From: Zingiber officinale | Taxonomy: Eukaryota; Streptophyta; Magnoliopsida; Zingiberales; Zingiberaceae | Assembly (NCBI RefSeq): GCF_018446385.1 | Contig: NC_055987.1 | Coordinates: forward strand, 4,051,705 to 4,115,704 | Length of the DNA: 64,000 nt | Direction: 5' to 3' | Shown here: piece after piece, positions 1 through 12,133 of the stretch | Position numbering within the stretch: the stretch's first letter is position 1 | Layout of the letters: every line of letters begins with the position of its first letter | Made by a program: the position numbers and the translations under genes | Notes under the pieces: model-generated | Seen by the model: only the letters and a program-made list of their open reading frames with translations | The model's database searches: none | Told to the model about the DNA's origin: nothing

Positions 1-1560
1 TTAGAATACATATATTCTAATTCTTTTATTCATTACTCTTTGCCAAGATGCTGCATCTTTATCTTGGAGTGCTTCATCATATGACCGGAGATCAGGTTCA
101 TGTCCTCCAGGGATCGAGTCCAAAAACTCTCCCAAAACATGAACCTATTTAGGTTGCATAACAACCCTCCCACTACAACAAGACACTTTCTGTAATTGTG
201 TATCAATTTGTGATACGTGTTGCAGTTTTCTTGTGGTATCTCATCTTGTACAGTTGGTACTAGGTTAGACATGTCCTTTATTATTTCCTTAAGAACAAAT
301 TTACTTATGAGCACGTAGTTCATTATATAGTCCTTTTCTAAAAATCGGTCATTGATGCTAACAATGACCTTCGATTTTAAGACTATAAACCTACTTTTGT
401 TTATCTAGGATAACTTACAAACAAGTGAACTCCTATCCAACTTATCATTGTCTCTCTTTAACATATGTGCTGGATTACCCGAATCCGAATATGCTTCAAA
501 ATAGGTTTTCACCTATTCAGCAATTCTATATGAGTAGAGAGTTCTAACTTGGAAGGTACTATGTTCACTTTCGTTATCAGAGTTTATCCTTAAAACAAAT
601 TTGGTAATTTTCTGAATAACTCATCATCTATCTAATTATTTCATAAGAGTCCTTTACCTTCTTTCTACTACACCATTCTGTTGGGATGTACCAGGTGCAG
701 TTAGTTGGGGTTGAAATCCAACTACTGATAAGTGACTCCTAAAATCTCTCAAGAGGTACTTGCCACTATGATCTTCCATAGTGACTTTGTACTTTAACAT
801 TTCTCCGCATCAACCTTGTACTCTTTGAACTAATCAAAGTACTTAGTCTTGCGGTACATTAAGTAAATTTATTTGTATCTTGAATAGTTGTCTATAAAAT
901 AGACAAAATATTCAATACTACCTCTTGTCTGGATAGTCATAGGATCACACAAATCAGAATGAACCGATTTCAACATATCTTTGACTCCATACCCCTTGGA
1001 CTTAAAAGCTTCTTGGTTATTTTCCTTCCAAGTAAGACTCGCAGGTTGGAAATATTTTCACTACCAATGAACCCAAAAGTTCATTAGCTACCAATGAATC
1101 CTACTCAAGTATAACCTAGCTTTTAGATGCCAAAGATATAATTGGTTCATTTCCGAAGGTTGCTTTTCTTAAAATTAGAAGATGTGTTACTAATTTCCAT
1201 TTGTTGCATCGTGGGAGTTATTGGATTATAAATTGTCAACCATCATACCAGAATAGATAACTTCCCTATTTTTCTTGATAACAACTTTGTTATCAAAATA
1301 GACACAATATCTATAATAGTTTAGAAACTGAAATCGGGTTCTTTCTAAACTTGCGTAAAGACAATTACTTAAAATCCATATTTTATTCTTATCAAAGGAT
1401 AAACATCTCCCACTGCAATAGCTACCACTTTTACAGTAGTGCCCATGTGGACGGTGATTTACCTTTCATTTAGTTGTCGGGTTTCCTGGAACCCTGCAAT
1501 GAATTGCAGACATGATTAATGGCATCTTGTATCTACCCTCCAGGTTCTGGTAGATAACAC
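1..1560 (-). pseudogene. Copia pol fragment (PR, integrase, start of RT), broken
   Basis: Read on the minus strand, the region near 1490-1540 encodes a protease-like HVCNSLQG stretch. About 700-1050 holds integrase-core fragments of the DYSRY and TPQQNG type, and the first 60 bases correspond to the ASWQRAMNEE-like start of the RT domain. Many stops and frameshifts interrupt every frame, so no polyprotein can be made. The same order appears in the second copy at 43880-45450, where RT and RNase H follow. Family assignment rests on these motifs and the Angela-type LTR. Confidence 0.7.
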
Positions 1561-1959
1561 CACTAGACATGTTTCAACTAATGAATTAAATACACCTAAA
1601 TTGTTCTTAGTTCTAAGAAGACAGTCTACCTTAATATCCAAGTCCTATTTCCAATCATTACAATTGGGACTACTAAGTCTTTTTCTATAGTATGACTACT
1701 AGGGATTCACAAACATCCTAAGAATCACAAAAATATTTGGTCAAGATCAACTCCTTAAAATCTCCATAAATTTTGCGTATACAAAATCGAAGAGGAGATT
1801 TTATTCATTAATTTTATTATCTCGTCAACTTTACTTTATGACGAATAAAATTAATAGTTGATCTTTCTTTGATCAAATATTTGGTCAAAACTCTTTGAAT
1901 TTAAAATAACATTGATTCCTCAAACAATATTATTTAAATTCACCAACACCTCAAACACC

Positions 1960-2200
1960 GTGAATTTTGCATGCCACGTTAGCGTGGACGTATACAAATT
2001 CATCATTTGTAAGAGGAGGGTTTTACCCATTAACTATCTTGTCAACGTATCTTTATGACAAATAAAATTATCTCAAACACCGTTAATTTTGTATGCCACG
2101 TTAGTGTGGACGTATACAAAATCAATCATTTGTAAGAGGGGTTTTAACCCTTTAATTTTATTATCTTGTCAACCTAGTTTTATGACAAATTAATAGTTGG
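1960..2200 (-). repeat. Tandem ~125-bp leader repeats with hairpin core
   Basis: Two well-preserved units (cores near 1965-2000 and 2085-2120) and a decayed third near 1775 contain GCCACGTTAGTGTGG flanked by TTTTGTAT and ATACAAAA, which can fold into a stem-loop. They lie where a copia element should carry gag. The same three units are present in copy 2. Confidence 0.7.
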
Positions 2201-3077
2201 TTTCATTTGGTCACACAAATAATAGCAGTGACTCCGATGGGGAGGATACTATTAGATGTGTCTAAGTGTATACCATTACTTGACACTAAGTCCATTAATA
2301 AGATTATGCCCCTTCCGTTGGGAAAGATCACACGCTCTTAATTAACTTCCTATAGTCATCCAAAAATGGAAGTCTGTTCTAGTGATCCATAAACAAGCTC
2401 ATCCGTTATGGAGGAAGGCACTCAGAGCCAACGCGCAAGCTTGTTTGCATCACTTACAAACCAGTAATGGAGACCATGAGATTTATTTAAAAATCCCTCT
2501 CCCACTTAGTTATTTATAAACGAGGAATTTTAACTATGCTAGTCTACTAAACTTGTAAACTAACATGCACACACAACACAATATAAAAGTAATAAATAGA
2601 AAATCTAATTTTCAACTATTATGACTTTTATCTCTAGTCGTCCTCCGTGTGTTGTCATCCCAAGCTGCTGCCATATTTGGCCACCGCCACCGGGTCTAGC
2701 TGTCGCATCCATCTTACTCCTTGTTCCGCTGCGCCTCTGGTCCTTAGAAGGTTCCACGCTTTGCAAGATTCGATCCGCGACATAAATAGAATTTTACAAT
2801 TTTGATCCTATATTCCATAAAAGGAATGTACATGTATCTAGATCAAAAATAAAATCCTAATAAAACTAAATCCCTTCTGTATTTTATAATACAATCATGC
2901 ACACACATATAAATGCCCTTGACATGTCCAAGGGTCCAATCACACACATAAAACTATAAGCCATAATAGTTGGATCCTGCATCCACAAAGTTAGCACATC
3001 CTACTATTATCCTGCCTAAATTATGTATGACATGTGCATAATTAAACTAATACCAAATACACAGAGGCAAAACCCTA

Positions 3078-3089
3078 GCTCTGATACCA
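3078..3089 (-). other. Primer binding site of Angela copy 1
   Basis: The minus strand reads TGGTATCAGAGC, the classical initiator tRNA-Met primer site of plant copia elements, two bases inside the LTR boundary. It fixes the element's orientation. Confidence 0.9.
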
Positions 3090-3091
3090 AT

Positions 3092-5667
3092 TGTTGGTTG
3101 CTACTCGGAAAACCTAGAGGTTCCACTGTACAAAAATTTTGTACAAAGGTCTGAACCTTTTCCTAGCTACCATGTGTTCTTTTAAATTAAATTTTGGATC
3201 GCCTGCGGAACTTAACACGTTTGATCCAAAACTTAATCTATTTGTTCTTTTAGGTTTTGACTTGGATCTCCTGCGGAACTTAACACGTTCAACCCAAATC
3301 ACCTTAAGTTATTAATTCCATTAAATATTAATTTCCATAATTGGTTCCCAGTACTGACGTGGCGAGGCACACGGCCTTCTTGGATATGGGAGCAACCACC
3401 ACCGACTAGACAAAACCTTTTATAGAAAGCTAATATTTAATTTCCTAAAATAACTTTAGGTTAACCAAAAAGAACAATCAAATCACAAGGAAAAGGAAAA
3501 GAAAAAACAAAAGAACACAACATCGAAAAACATATTCGAAATTCTAGAATCGTAAGCCTCTTGTATTTGGTATTATTTCCATAAATAACTAGTATGATGC
3601 GGAAAGAAAAATTACTAGTTATACCTTGTAGAAAAACCTCTTGATCTTCTACCGTATTCCTCTTCTAACCTCGGACGTTGTGTGGGCAACGATCTTCCGA
3701 GATGAGAAACCACCAAGCACCTTCTTCTTCTCCTAGCTAGGTTCGGCCAACACAAAGAAGCTTCACCAAGGACGAAGAACAAAACACCAACCAAGCTCCA
3801 AGGGATACAAGCTTTCTCTCCTTCTTCTTCTTCTTCTCCAAGTAGTATCCGGCCACCACAAGAACTCCAAGCAAGAGATAAGTTTCGGCCACCACAAAAG
3901 AGGAAGAAAGGAAGAGGATGGCCAGCCACAATAATTTTCTTCAAGGATGAATAATTTCGGCCACCACCAATGCTCCAAGGGATGCTAGAGATGAGACTTG
4001 CTTTCTCTCCTTCTTCTCCTTCCTTGATCCGGCCACAAACAAAAGCTCCACCAAGAAGATAGGTTTCGGCCAACAAGAGGAGAAGAGAGAAAGGAAGACC
4101 ACCACACCAAGGAAAAGAGGGAGAAAATAATAGAGGTTGTTCACCATGAAGGCACCCCTACCCCTTCTTTTATATTCCTTGGCTTTGGCAAATAAGGAAA
4201 TTTATTTATAATAAATTTTCCTAAACTTTCCTTGACAACAATTAATTAATAAAAATTAAATAAATTTTCCTAATTAATTGTATGTGGCCGGCCACCTCAT
4301 GTAGAGCAAATAGGATAATTTTAATCAACAATTAAAACTTCCTTATTTGTCTTTGGAAATTTTAAAAAATAAAATTTCCTTTTAAAATCCCTTCATGGTT
4401 GATAAAAAGAAATTTCTATAATTTTAATTTTCAACATGTGAATAATTTTCAAAGAGAAAAAATAAAATATCTTTCCAATCTACAAATAAGGAAAGAGATC
4501 TAATCTCTTTCTTTTAATCTTTTGTAGATCTTTTAAAGAGAGATATTTTAATTTTAATTCTCTGTAATAAATTATATCTTCCACATAATAAAAATTAAAA
4601 TTAAAATTCTTTTTAATTTAATGGGGCCGACCACCTAAGCTTGGGTTCAAGCTAGGGCCGGCCACTTAGTCGGCCCTAGCTTGAACCAAAAGCTAGCTTG
4701 GCCGGCCCCTTTCTCATGGGTATGAAGGTGGGTATAGGTGGGTATAGTACTCTATAAATAAGAGGCTACGATAGGGACCGAGAGGAGGAATTGGTTTTGG
4801 TCTCCCGATAAAATTAAGCATCCCGTGTTCGCCCCGAACACAACTTAATTTTATCAATAATAATTCATTCCACTAGAGAACTATTATTGAACTACCGCAC
4901 CAATCCCAAATTACATTTTTGGGCTCCTTCTTATTATGAGTGTGTTAGTCTCCCTGTGTTTAAGATATCGAATGTCCACTAATTAAGTGAGTTACTGACA
5001 ACTCATTTAATTAATATCTAAGTCCAAGAGTAGTACCACTCAACCTTATTATCATGTCGGACTAAGTCCACCTGCAGGGTTTAACATGACAATCCTTATG
5101 AGCTCCTCTTGAGGACATTATCAACCTAGTATCTCTAGGACACAGTTTCCTTTTATAATCAACAACACACACTATAAGTGATACCATTTCCCAACTTATC
5201 GGGCTTATTGATTTATCGAACTAAATCTCACCCATTGATAAATTAAAGAAATAAATATCAAATATATGCGCTTGTTATTATATTAGGATTAAGAGCACAC
5301 ACTTCCATAATAACCGAGGTCTTTGTTTCTTTATAAAGTCAGTATAAAAGAAACGACCTCAAATGGTCCTACTCAATACACTCTGAGTGTACTAGTGTAA
5401 TTATACAGTCAAGATAAACTGATACCTAATTACACTACGACCTTCCAATGGTTTGTTCCTTTCCATTATGGTCGTGAGCTACTGTTTATAATTTATAAGA
5501 TACTGATAACATGATCCTCTGTGTGTGACACCACACACCATGTTATCTACAATATAAATTAATTGAACAACTACATTTATCATAAATGTAGACATTTGAC
5601 CAATGTGATTCTTATTTCTAGATAAATGTTTATACCAAAAGCTAGGCTTTTAGTATACACTCTAACA
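3092..5667 (-). repeat. 5' LTR of Angela copy 1
   Basis: The LTR is 2576 bp and bounded by TGTTGG and TAACA on the plus strand (TGTTAG...CCAACA in element sense). It aligns along its length with 39868-42424 and with the split LTR of copy 2. A long inverted repeat around 4636-4710 pairs GGGCCGGCC-containing arms. A 62-codon frame (3114-3302, minus) is present in all three LTR copies, but this follows from LTR similarity and is not evidence of a gene. Confidence 0.9.
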
Positions 5668-5929
5668 CTAACATCCCAGTTAGGACTTTCCCACTGCCTG
5701 GCTTCACTCACCAGGACTTTCCAACTGCCTAACATCCCAGTTAGGACTTTCCACTCGTGCCAAGCTCCCTGCTTGGACTTCTCCAGTGCCAAATCTCCAT
5801 ACTTGGACTTTTTCCCGAATCAGGTCAACCAAGTCAACCTAGATTAGTAATTAATCTGAGTTAAATATCTGATACAAACTTAAATCAGTGTCAACAGCAA
5901 AACAACATCCAGGTCAGACTGTATCAACA
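5668..5929 (-). repeat. LTR fragment of an older copia-type element, host of copy 1
   Basis: The sequence has repeated CCAGTTAGGACTTTCC / GCCTGGACTT-type modules and ends TATCAACA, a plausible LTR end (TGTTGATA in minus sense). Similar 'GGACTTC...GCC' modules occur in the solo LTR at 39100-39300. Angela copy 1 ends exactly at its left border, so this fragment is the older insertion site. Confidence 0.45.
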
Positions 5930-7439
5930 CTTATTCGGTTTAAGCTCGATCAGAGCATCACTCTATTGTTCTTTTGGTAAGGCTAATCAACCTATCAGTT
6001 AGGTTATCACTAACTAAGATTTTTCTTGTTTTATGCAATGGATGTTTTCTTTGAGGCCGTAGCCACCGAGCGTCTTCAATTGAATGAGAATAATCTACTC
6101 CGACAAGAGCAAATACTTCTAGACGAGCGAGCTCAACAGCCGGTTGACCCTTCTGACGGAGCGTCTAGTAGCCGAGCAGTCGAATCGAATGACCTGGCCA
6201 CGCAGGAAGAAGTATCGGTAGATCCTCTCCCAGTCTCCGACGATTCTCCATCTGTTGAGGTGGAGATGATAACTAGCACTTTTATCTATTATTTTGGCTC
6301 TTATACTTGACACTTTTACCTTGTCGTATGCTTAATTTCACATTTATATTATATTTTACGAGTAGGAATTTATTTTGGACTTAATCATGAATTTTCCTAA
6401 ATCTTGGTATTATTTTATGATTTTGTAGGGAATTAAAGAAGAATCATGAACTAGAATCGAGCCAAATTGAATCTGACTTGATTTGGAGGCCAAATGGAGG
6501 AGATCAAATTGAATCAATATGAACCATTGATTCCAATCTAGAGTGATCTTATTCCTTCACTCGGATCTAATCATCCAGCCCTCCATCCAGATTTGTAGCT
6601 ACGTGGATCATCAGATTTAAAGGGCAAGCCAACCTCAATTTACTCTCAAGAGATCCGAACCGCTCATCTCAAGATCGGACGTTCAAGTGTTCATCCATCT
6701 ACCTTACACTCACGGACGGTCCAAATTGAAAGAGAAAATCCTGCCTTTTAATTCTTCCGCGGATGCACAGTGCTACTTGGCTCGGGACATTTCTCTGCTC
6801 GCGTTTCTTCTCCCCTACACGCCCGACTCCCCCAAATCCCTTCTCGCGACTTCTTCCAATCCGGCGACGGCAGCGACGGCGACGACCTCTGTTGAGCGGC
6901 TACGTTATCTTCTCAGTGTCCTCTGCCAGCGGAGTGGTTTTGCTTCAAGCGGCGAGGTCCCAGCAATTCTATTTCAAGCGGTGACGACGGGGAGAACAAG
7001 CCCTAGTGACCGGAGTGGTTCTTCTCCGGTGAGGTCTTCCCCTCTCCGTCCCTACCTCTGGCGAAGCTCCCTGCCGACGTGATTGCGAATGCAAGGAGAT
7101 CTCAACAGAGGACGCCGGCTTCATTCTTCTTCTCCGGTGAGCTTGTTCTGAACCCTACTGACTGTTGCGGAGGATTTTCTGTGGACGGGGTTCCGAAAGC
7201 AGAAGTCTCCTCCATCTCAGTGCACATTCCAACTCCGGCAAAAGCATTTCAAATTCCGGCAGAGCAGTGAGCACCTTCTTCTTGATTCCAGCCATTCATC
7301 TTCTCCAGTGATCTTCTTCTCAAACTTCATCACTGAGTGTTGCTGTGGCTTCTGTGGACGGCGTTGCGAATGCTGGCATGATCCCAGCAACTTCAGACTT
7401 CAATTCTGTTAAGTAATATGGAGAACAATACTAAAAAGA
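5930..7439. other. Intergenic; possible LTR/leader of a degenerate Athila-like element
   Basis: No gene was recognised. The stretch contains a short open frame (6026-6310) of acidic composition with no known motif. A moderately GC-rich block follows (6750-7380) whose frames are rich in Ser and Pro. Because a plus-strand Athila-like gag remnant follows at 7440, this may be the 5' LTR and leader of that element. I could not find matching LTR ends, so this is inference. Confidence 0.3.
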
Positions 7440-8150
7440 CTCGCAGAGAGCTTTGAGCACCAGACTTATCAGATGATTCTTTTTGCATCAGATATTTTGA
7501 TTTGAAAGCAGACTTTGAGTTATGGCAGATTATTCATTTATTACCGAAGTTTCATGGACTATCTGATGAAAATCCCAATAGATATATACAAAAATTGGAT
7601 ATGGTATGTTCTTCATGGAACCCACATGGTGTATCAGGAGATGATGTTAGACTTAGAGCATTTTCATTCTAACTGGTGGATTTAGTAAAAGATTGGTTGT
7701 ATTGTCTCCCACCCGACTCTATCACCAGCTGGATTGAGATGAAGAAATTATTTCTGGCGACGTTCTTTCCTGCTTCTAGGATTGTAGCTATTCGGAGGAG
7801 TATTTGTGGAGTCCAATAATTCATAGGAGAACAATTTCAACAATATTGGGAAAGATTTAAAGGACTTGTTGCTAGTTTCCCTCAGCACTAAATAAGTGAT
7901 CAGTTACTGATTATATACTTCTATGAGGGATTGCTTCCCATGAACAGGAGTATGGTTGATGCAGCTAGTGGAGGAGCTCTAGTTAACAAAACATCTACTC
8001 AGGTCAGAGAATTTATTGATATTATAGTTGTAAATTGTCAGCAGTATGAGACTAGATCTATGATTGCAAAAGATATTTATTCTTTTGCCGGTGTATTCTC
8101 GATCAGGATCCAGTATCAGCTACCTGGTCCTCAGTATTATTAGACTCATC
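7440..8150 (+). pseudogene. Athila-like Ty3/gypsy gag remnant
   Basis: Plus-strand translation gives FELKADFELWQIIHLLPKF, then LVDLVKDWLYCLPPDSIT with W..MKKLFLATFFPAS, then FQQYWERFKGLVASFPQH, then YEGLLPMNRSMVDAASGGAL. This order (DRAKEWL.SLPP.SI..W, F...FFP, WERFK.L...CPHH, FY.GL....+..IDAA.GG) is the Retrotrans_gag pattern of Athila elements (family knowledge). Several in-frame stops (near 7670, 7820, 7890) destroy it. Only the C-terminal part (7931-8143) remains open. No matching pol was found downstream, so the element is either cut by the hAT insertion or deleted. Confidence 0.72.
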
Positions 8151-9284
8151 AACAGGTATAATTCAATTGCAGGATTCACGTATGGGAACACATAACAAGG
8201 GACTTTTGAGTAACTCCAGTTTTATCAGCCTTACTTTCAGCACCATCAGCCTGAGCAACATTTTACGGAGTAGTCACAACAATCTTGGCAACAATAAGAA
8301 ATACAGTTCCAGGAAAAAACACATTCATCAACACAGTTACAATTGTTATTAGATCAACTTACTCCATCAATTTCTGAGGAGATGAATTGTAGAGTTTGTG
8401 ATATTTCTGACTTTGATTTTGCTACTCTATATGACTCTTCTAATTTTTTATATTGTGATGTTATAGTTGATTCTGATAATATTTTTGTTGATGATATTGT
8501 TGTTCCAGATATTCTTGATGTTGCAGGTGTTTTGATGTTGGAATTGTAGGGGAGGCCCAAGAATCGTTACCACCTGAGCTAGTTGAGTCTGCAGTTGTAC
8601 TTAGTGACGGTGGAATTGTAGGGGAGATCTAAGAATCACTTCCGTTGATTGTACCTGATCTAGAGCTAGTTCTTTTACCTATTCAAAAGAATACCGCATT
8701 CACTGTTCTAGAGCTTCTAGGTACTTTTCAGTATGGTAAGGTGGATATTTCTTTAGAATTCTTAGAAAAGTCCATGGAGGTAATTGTTCTAATTCTATTG
8801 AATGTGACATATCTTTTGATTCTTGCTTTGTTGATATTGATATTATTTCTAGTTCATCTCACATAATATATGTGCAGGAATTGCATCTTCTTTTTAGTGC
8901 ACAAGATTTCTACAGACATTTCATTTGCAGTCAATCACGCAAGGATGCATTCTACCACTTGAAGAAAGCCCTAACACTTTATGCAATAATGAAGTTTCTG
9001 AAGTGGGCACTCCAATTGAACTATTTTTGACCACCAGAGAAAATTTTTGAGAAGACGATAGCGAAGGGAGTGACTCTCACTTCGCCTGCAATTGAATTAT
9101 ACCCTCACTTCCAATTATCTATCGATTGCTTCAAGCACAAACCAGGTTTTATTGCTCTTTTACTATTATTTTCACTACTTGTCTTTATTACATTGCTACT
9201 TGCTAGCTTTGTTGCTAGTTTTGTGTGTTTTATTTTTACACTTGAAATTTGTATTACAAGCATATTTTCAAAGAAATATCTATC
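8151..9284. other. Unassigned repeat-derived region
   Basis: The stretch contains short frames but no recognisable gene. One plus-strand frame (8343-8549) encodes an acidic Asp/Ile/Val-rich peptide, followed by two near copies of GGTGGAATTGTAGGGGAG at about 8530 and 8610. It could be distal Athila sequence or the leader of the hAT element that follows. I see no LTR or TIR boundary. Confidence 0.3.
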
Positions 9285-11905
9285 TAGGAGTTAGAAAAGA
9301 AACAAAAGAAAAAGAGTAGAAGAGATTATTAAAACTCAGAAAGGTGCTCTTCATAAATTTTTTAAAACTAGCTCTTTAATTGAAGATTCAATTGATAAAT
9401 TACAAGAATAAAATCAAGAACTAAATGATTATACAATAGATGAGCAACAACTAAGTAATCAAGAAGAACTAAATGATTATGCAACAATTGAGTAATCAAG
9501 AAGAACTTAATAATCATACAATCAATGAGCAGAAAGAATTGATAGAAAATGATGACAATAATCATGCAATGAATGAGTAAGAAGAATTGAAAGAACATGA
9601 TGATAATGATTTGAATATAGAAGTTGATAATATAATTGAGAATGAAAATAAGTTAGAGAAAACTGGTCATGTTTTGGATATATAAGATCCAAGATCTTGG
9701 GATAACATTGATAATAAAACACGAGATCTTTTGGTAGAGAAAGTTCCTATAAGAGAAAGTAATCTTAAGTTCACTGTAGATGAGCTATCGAGACATTTTC
9801 ATATTCTTATTACACAAGAAAATTACCAAATGGAGAGAATCAAGATAGAAAATGGCTTGTATACTCGAAAGATGCAAACAAAGTATATTATTTTTGTTGC
9901 AAATTGTTTAAATCAGTGAAAAATAAAAGTTTGCTGGCAAATGAAGGTCTGAATGAATGGAAACGTTTAAGTGATAGACTTAGACAATGGTATTGAGCAT
10001 ATTACTAACATGAGAACTTGGATTGATTTGGAAATTAGATTGAAAAAGAATGAAACAATTGACAAAGAGATCCAAGTGCAAATTAAGAAAGAGAAAGAAC
10101 ATTGGAAACTTGGCTAGGATTATTTCTGTTGTGAAATGTCTTGCTAAACGTAATTTGGCTTTTCGCGGAGATAATGAAAAAATTTACCAAACTAGTAATG
10201 GTAACTTTTTAGGGTTACTTGAATTAATTGCAGAATTTGATTTGGTAATGCAAGAGCATTTTAGACGCATTCAAAATAATGAGATCCATTATCATTACCT
10301 TAGTCATAAGATTCAAAATGAGTTGATTTTTATATTAGATTCTAAAGTCAGAAGTACTATAATTGAAAAAAATGAAAGAGGCAAAATATTTTTCAGTAAT
10401 ACTTGATTGTACTTCAGATGCAAGTCACCATGAGCAAATTACTTTGATAATTAGATGTGTGGATGTCTTAACTTGTCCTATAAAGGTAAATGAGTATTTT
10501 ATAGAGTTTTTAAAAGTGGATGATACATCTAGATTAGGACTTTTTAATGAATTACAATATATTTTAGAAACCCTTGGACTTGATATTGATAATGTGAGCG
10601 AGCAAGGTTATGATAATGGTTCTAATATGAAAGGTAAAAATCAAGGTGTACAAAAGAGATTTCTTGAAATAAATCCAAGAGCATTTTATATGTCATGTGC
10701 TTGTCATTCTCTTAATTTAACAATTTATGATATGACAAATTCTTGTGTTAAGGCTGTGTCATTTTTTGGAGTTGTGCATCGCATGTATACTTTATTTGCT
10801 AGTTCTACAGAAAGGTGGAAGATTTTATAAGATCATGTTCATCAATTAACTCTAAAGTCATTGTCAACAACAAGATGGGAAAGTCATGTTAATAGTATCA
10901 CAGCCATAATAACTCAACCAAATGAGATAAGAGAAGCTTTATATGAATTATCGAAAGTTAGTGAAGATGCTAAGACTAGGAGTGAGGCTGAATCTTTAGT
11001 AATACATGAACTTGAAAATTTTAAAATTTTGTTGGGTATGACTATATGGTATAACATTTAGAAAAAAAATTAAATTGATTAGTAAAAAGTTGTAATCTAA
11101 AGATATGCAAATTGATATTGCAATAAAGATTTTGAGATGATTGATTTCTTATTTTGAAAGATATAGGGAGGAAGGTTTCCAATTTGCTATGACATTAGTG
11201 AAAGAGATTGCATTTAAAATAGAAATTGATCCTATTTTTCCTCAAAAACGTACAACTCATAGAAAGAAACAATTTAATGAAAATTATCATGAAAAGATTT
11301 CACAATCTGTTGAGGAATCTTTTAGGATTAATTATTTTATTATTGTCGTTGATATTGCTATTTCCTCTTTAAAAAGTAGATTTGAACAATTAGAAATCTT
11401 TGAAAATATTTTTGGTTTTCTATTGAATCCTAAAAAGTTTCTTTCAATGAATGATAATAGATTGTATGAGTGTTGTGATAATCTTAAAGTTGCTCTAAAA
11501 TATAATGACAAGTTTGATATTGATGCTGATGATTTATTTTCTGAATTATAAGTGCTACAAATGTGTTTACCAATAGAAACAAAGTCAGCTTTTGAAGTTC
11601 TTGAGTTTGTAAAAGTATTATATTATTTTCCTAATATTTTCATTACTTATAGAGTTTTGTTAACTATACACATTACTGTAGCATCAGTAGAAAGAAGTTT
11701 TTCTAAACTAAAATTGATAAAATCGTACTTGCGTTCAACTATGTCTCAAGAAATATTAAATGGCTTGGTAATTTTATGCATTGAAAATGAGATCTTAGAA
11801 AACTTGATTTGGAAGAGTTTATTGATGATTTTGCTTCCTAAAATGCTAGAAGATTTAGATTTTTTCAATGATTATTTGATACTTGTTTTGTTTTTGTATT
11901 TGTAG
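9285..11905 (+). pseudogene. hAT-superfamily transposase, TTF-zinc-finger (ZMYM1-like) type, broken
   Basis: Broken plus-strand frames give the domain order of plant TTF/ZMYM1-like hAT transposases. A basic start (KRKRVEEIIKTQKGAL..FF) is at about 9300. An acidic Asn/Glu-rich linker made of imperfect repeats spans 9400-9660. A TTF-type zinc-finger region ends [12 protein letters not shown] (about 9860-9910). The DUF4371/RNase-H core has [36 protein letters not shown] and TTRWESH (10360-10900). The C-terminal hAT dimerisation part has TVASVERSFSKLKLIK (11680-11800). At least five stops or frameshifts (for example near 9918, 10380, 10828 and 11550) prevent expression. The encoded enzyme would cut and paste hAT DNA, but this copy is dead. 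Confidence 0.85.
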
Positions 11906-12105
11906 CGACTGCACTTTTTGGAGAAACTTAGGAAATATATTTTGTATGGTGTTGTATTTTTTAGAGAATCTTGAGAAATATATTTTGTATGAAGTTCATC
12001 ATATTTTAAATAAAATATATTATTTTTTAAATTTTATTATTAAACTCTATTCAAATTATATATTAGTAAAAAAAATTATAGGATTTATTTTTCTCTTTTT
12101 GCCGA

Positions 12106-12133
12106 GGACTCTCAAAAGTTAGGGTCAGTCCTG
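12106..12133. repeat. Candidate right terminal inverted repeat of the hAT element
   Basis: The sequence GGACTCTCAAAAGTTAGGG...CAGTCCTG, read inward, begins CAGGACTGACCC, the CAGG-type end expected of hAT elements 200 bp after the transposase. I could not find the matching left end or an 8-bp duplication of the following CTTGGACG, so the call is tentative. Confidence 0.35.

Larger units (their letters stand above)
1..5667 (-). mobile_element. Angela-lineage Ty1/copia element, copy 1 (truncated by window edge)
   Basis: The element reads on the minus strand: its 5' LTR lies at the right (3092-5667), then a tRNA-iMet-type primer binding site, then a degenerate internal region running off the left edge. 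Positions 1-3091 match 43879-46996 of the second copy almost base for base, which shows they belong to one family. The LTR contains the GGTGTGTGGTGTCACACAC block typical of the BARE/Angela group (family knowledge). PR, integrase and the beginning of RT can be recognised in pieces, all broken by stops. No gag is visible between the PBS and PR. The 5 bases after the LTR are CTAAC, but the other target-site copy lies outside the window. Confidence 0.88.

Noticed and set aside
3114-3302. 62-codon frame identical in three Angela LTRs (also 39890-40078, 47019-47207)
   Set aside because: Identity is explained by LTR similarity. Only one silent change was seen, which is too little to argue selection.
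3615-4147. Several overlapping frames inside the Angela LTR
   Set aside because: They are not conserved in the other LTR copies and lie in non-coding LTR sequence.
8343-8549. Small acidic plus-strand frame as a gene
   Set aside because: No homology recognised, no start context, and it sits within decayed repeat sequence.
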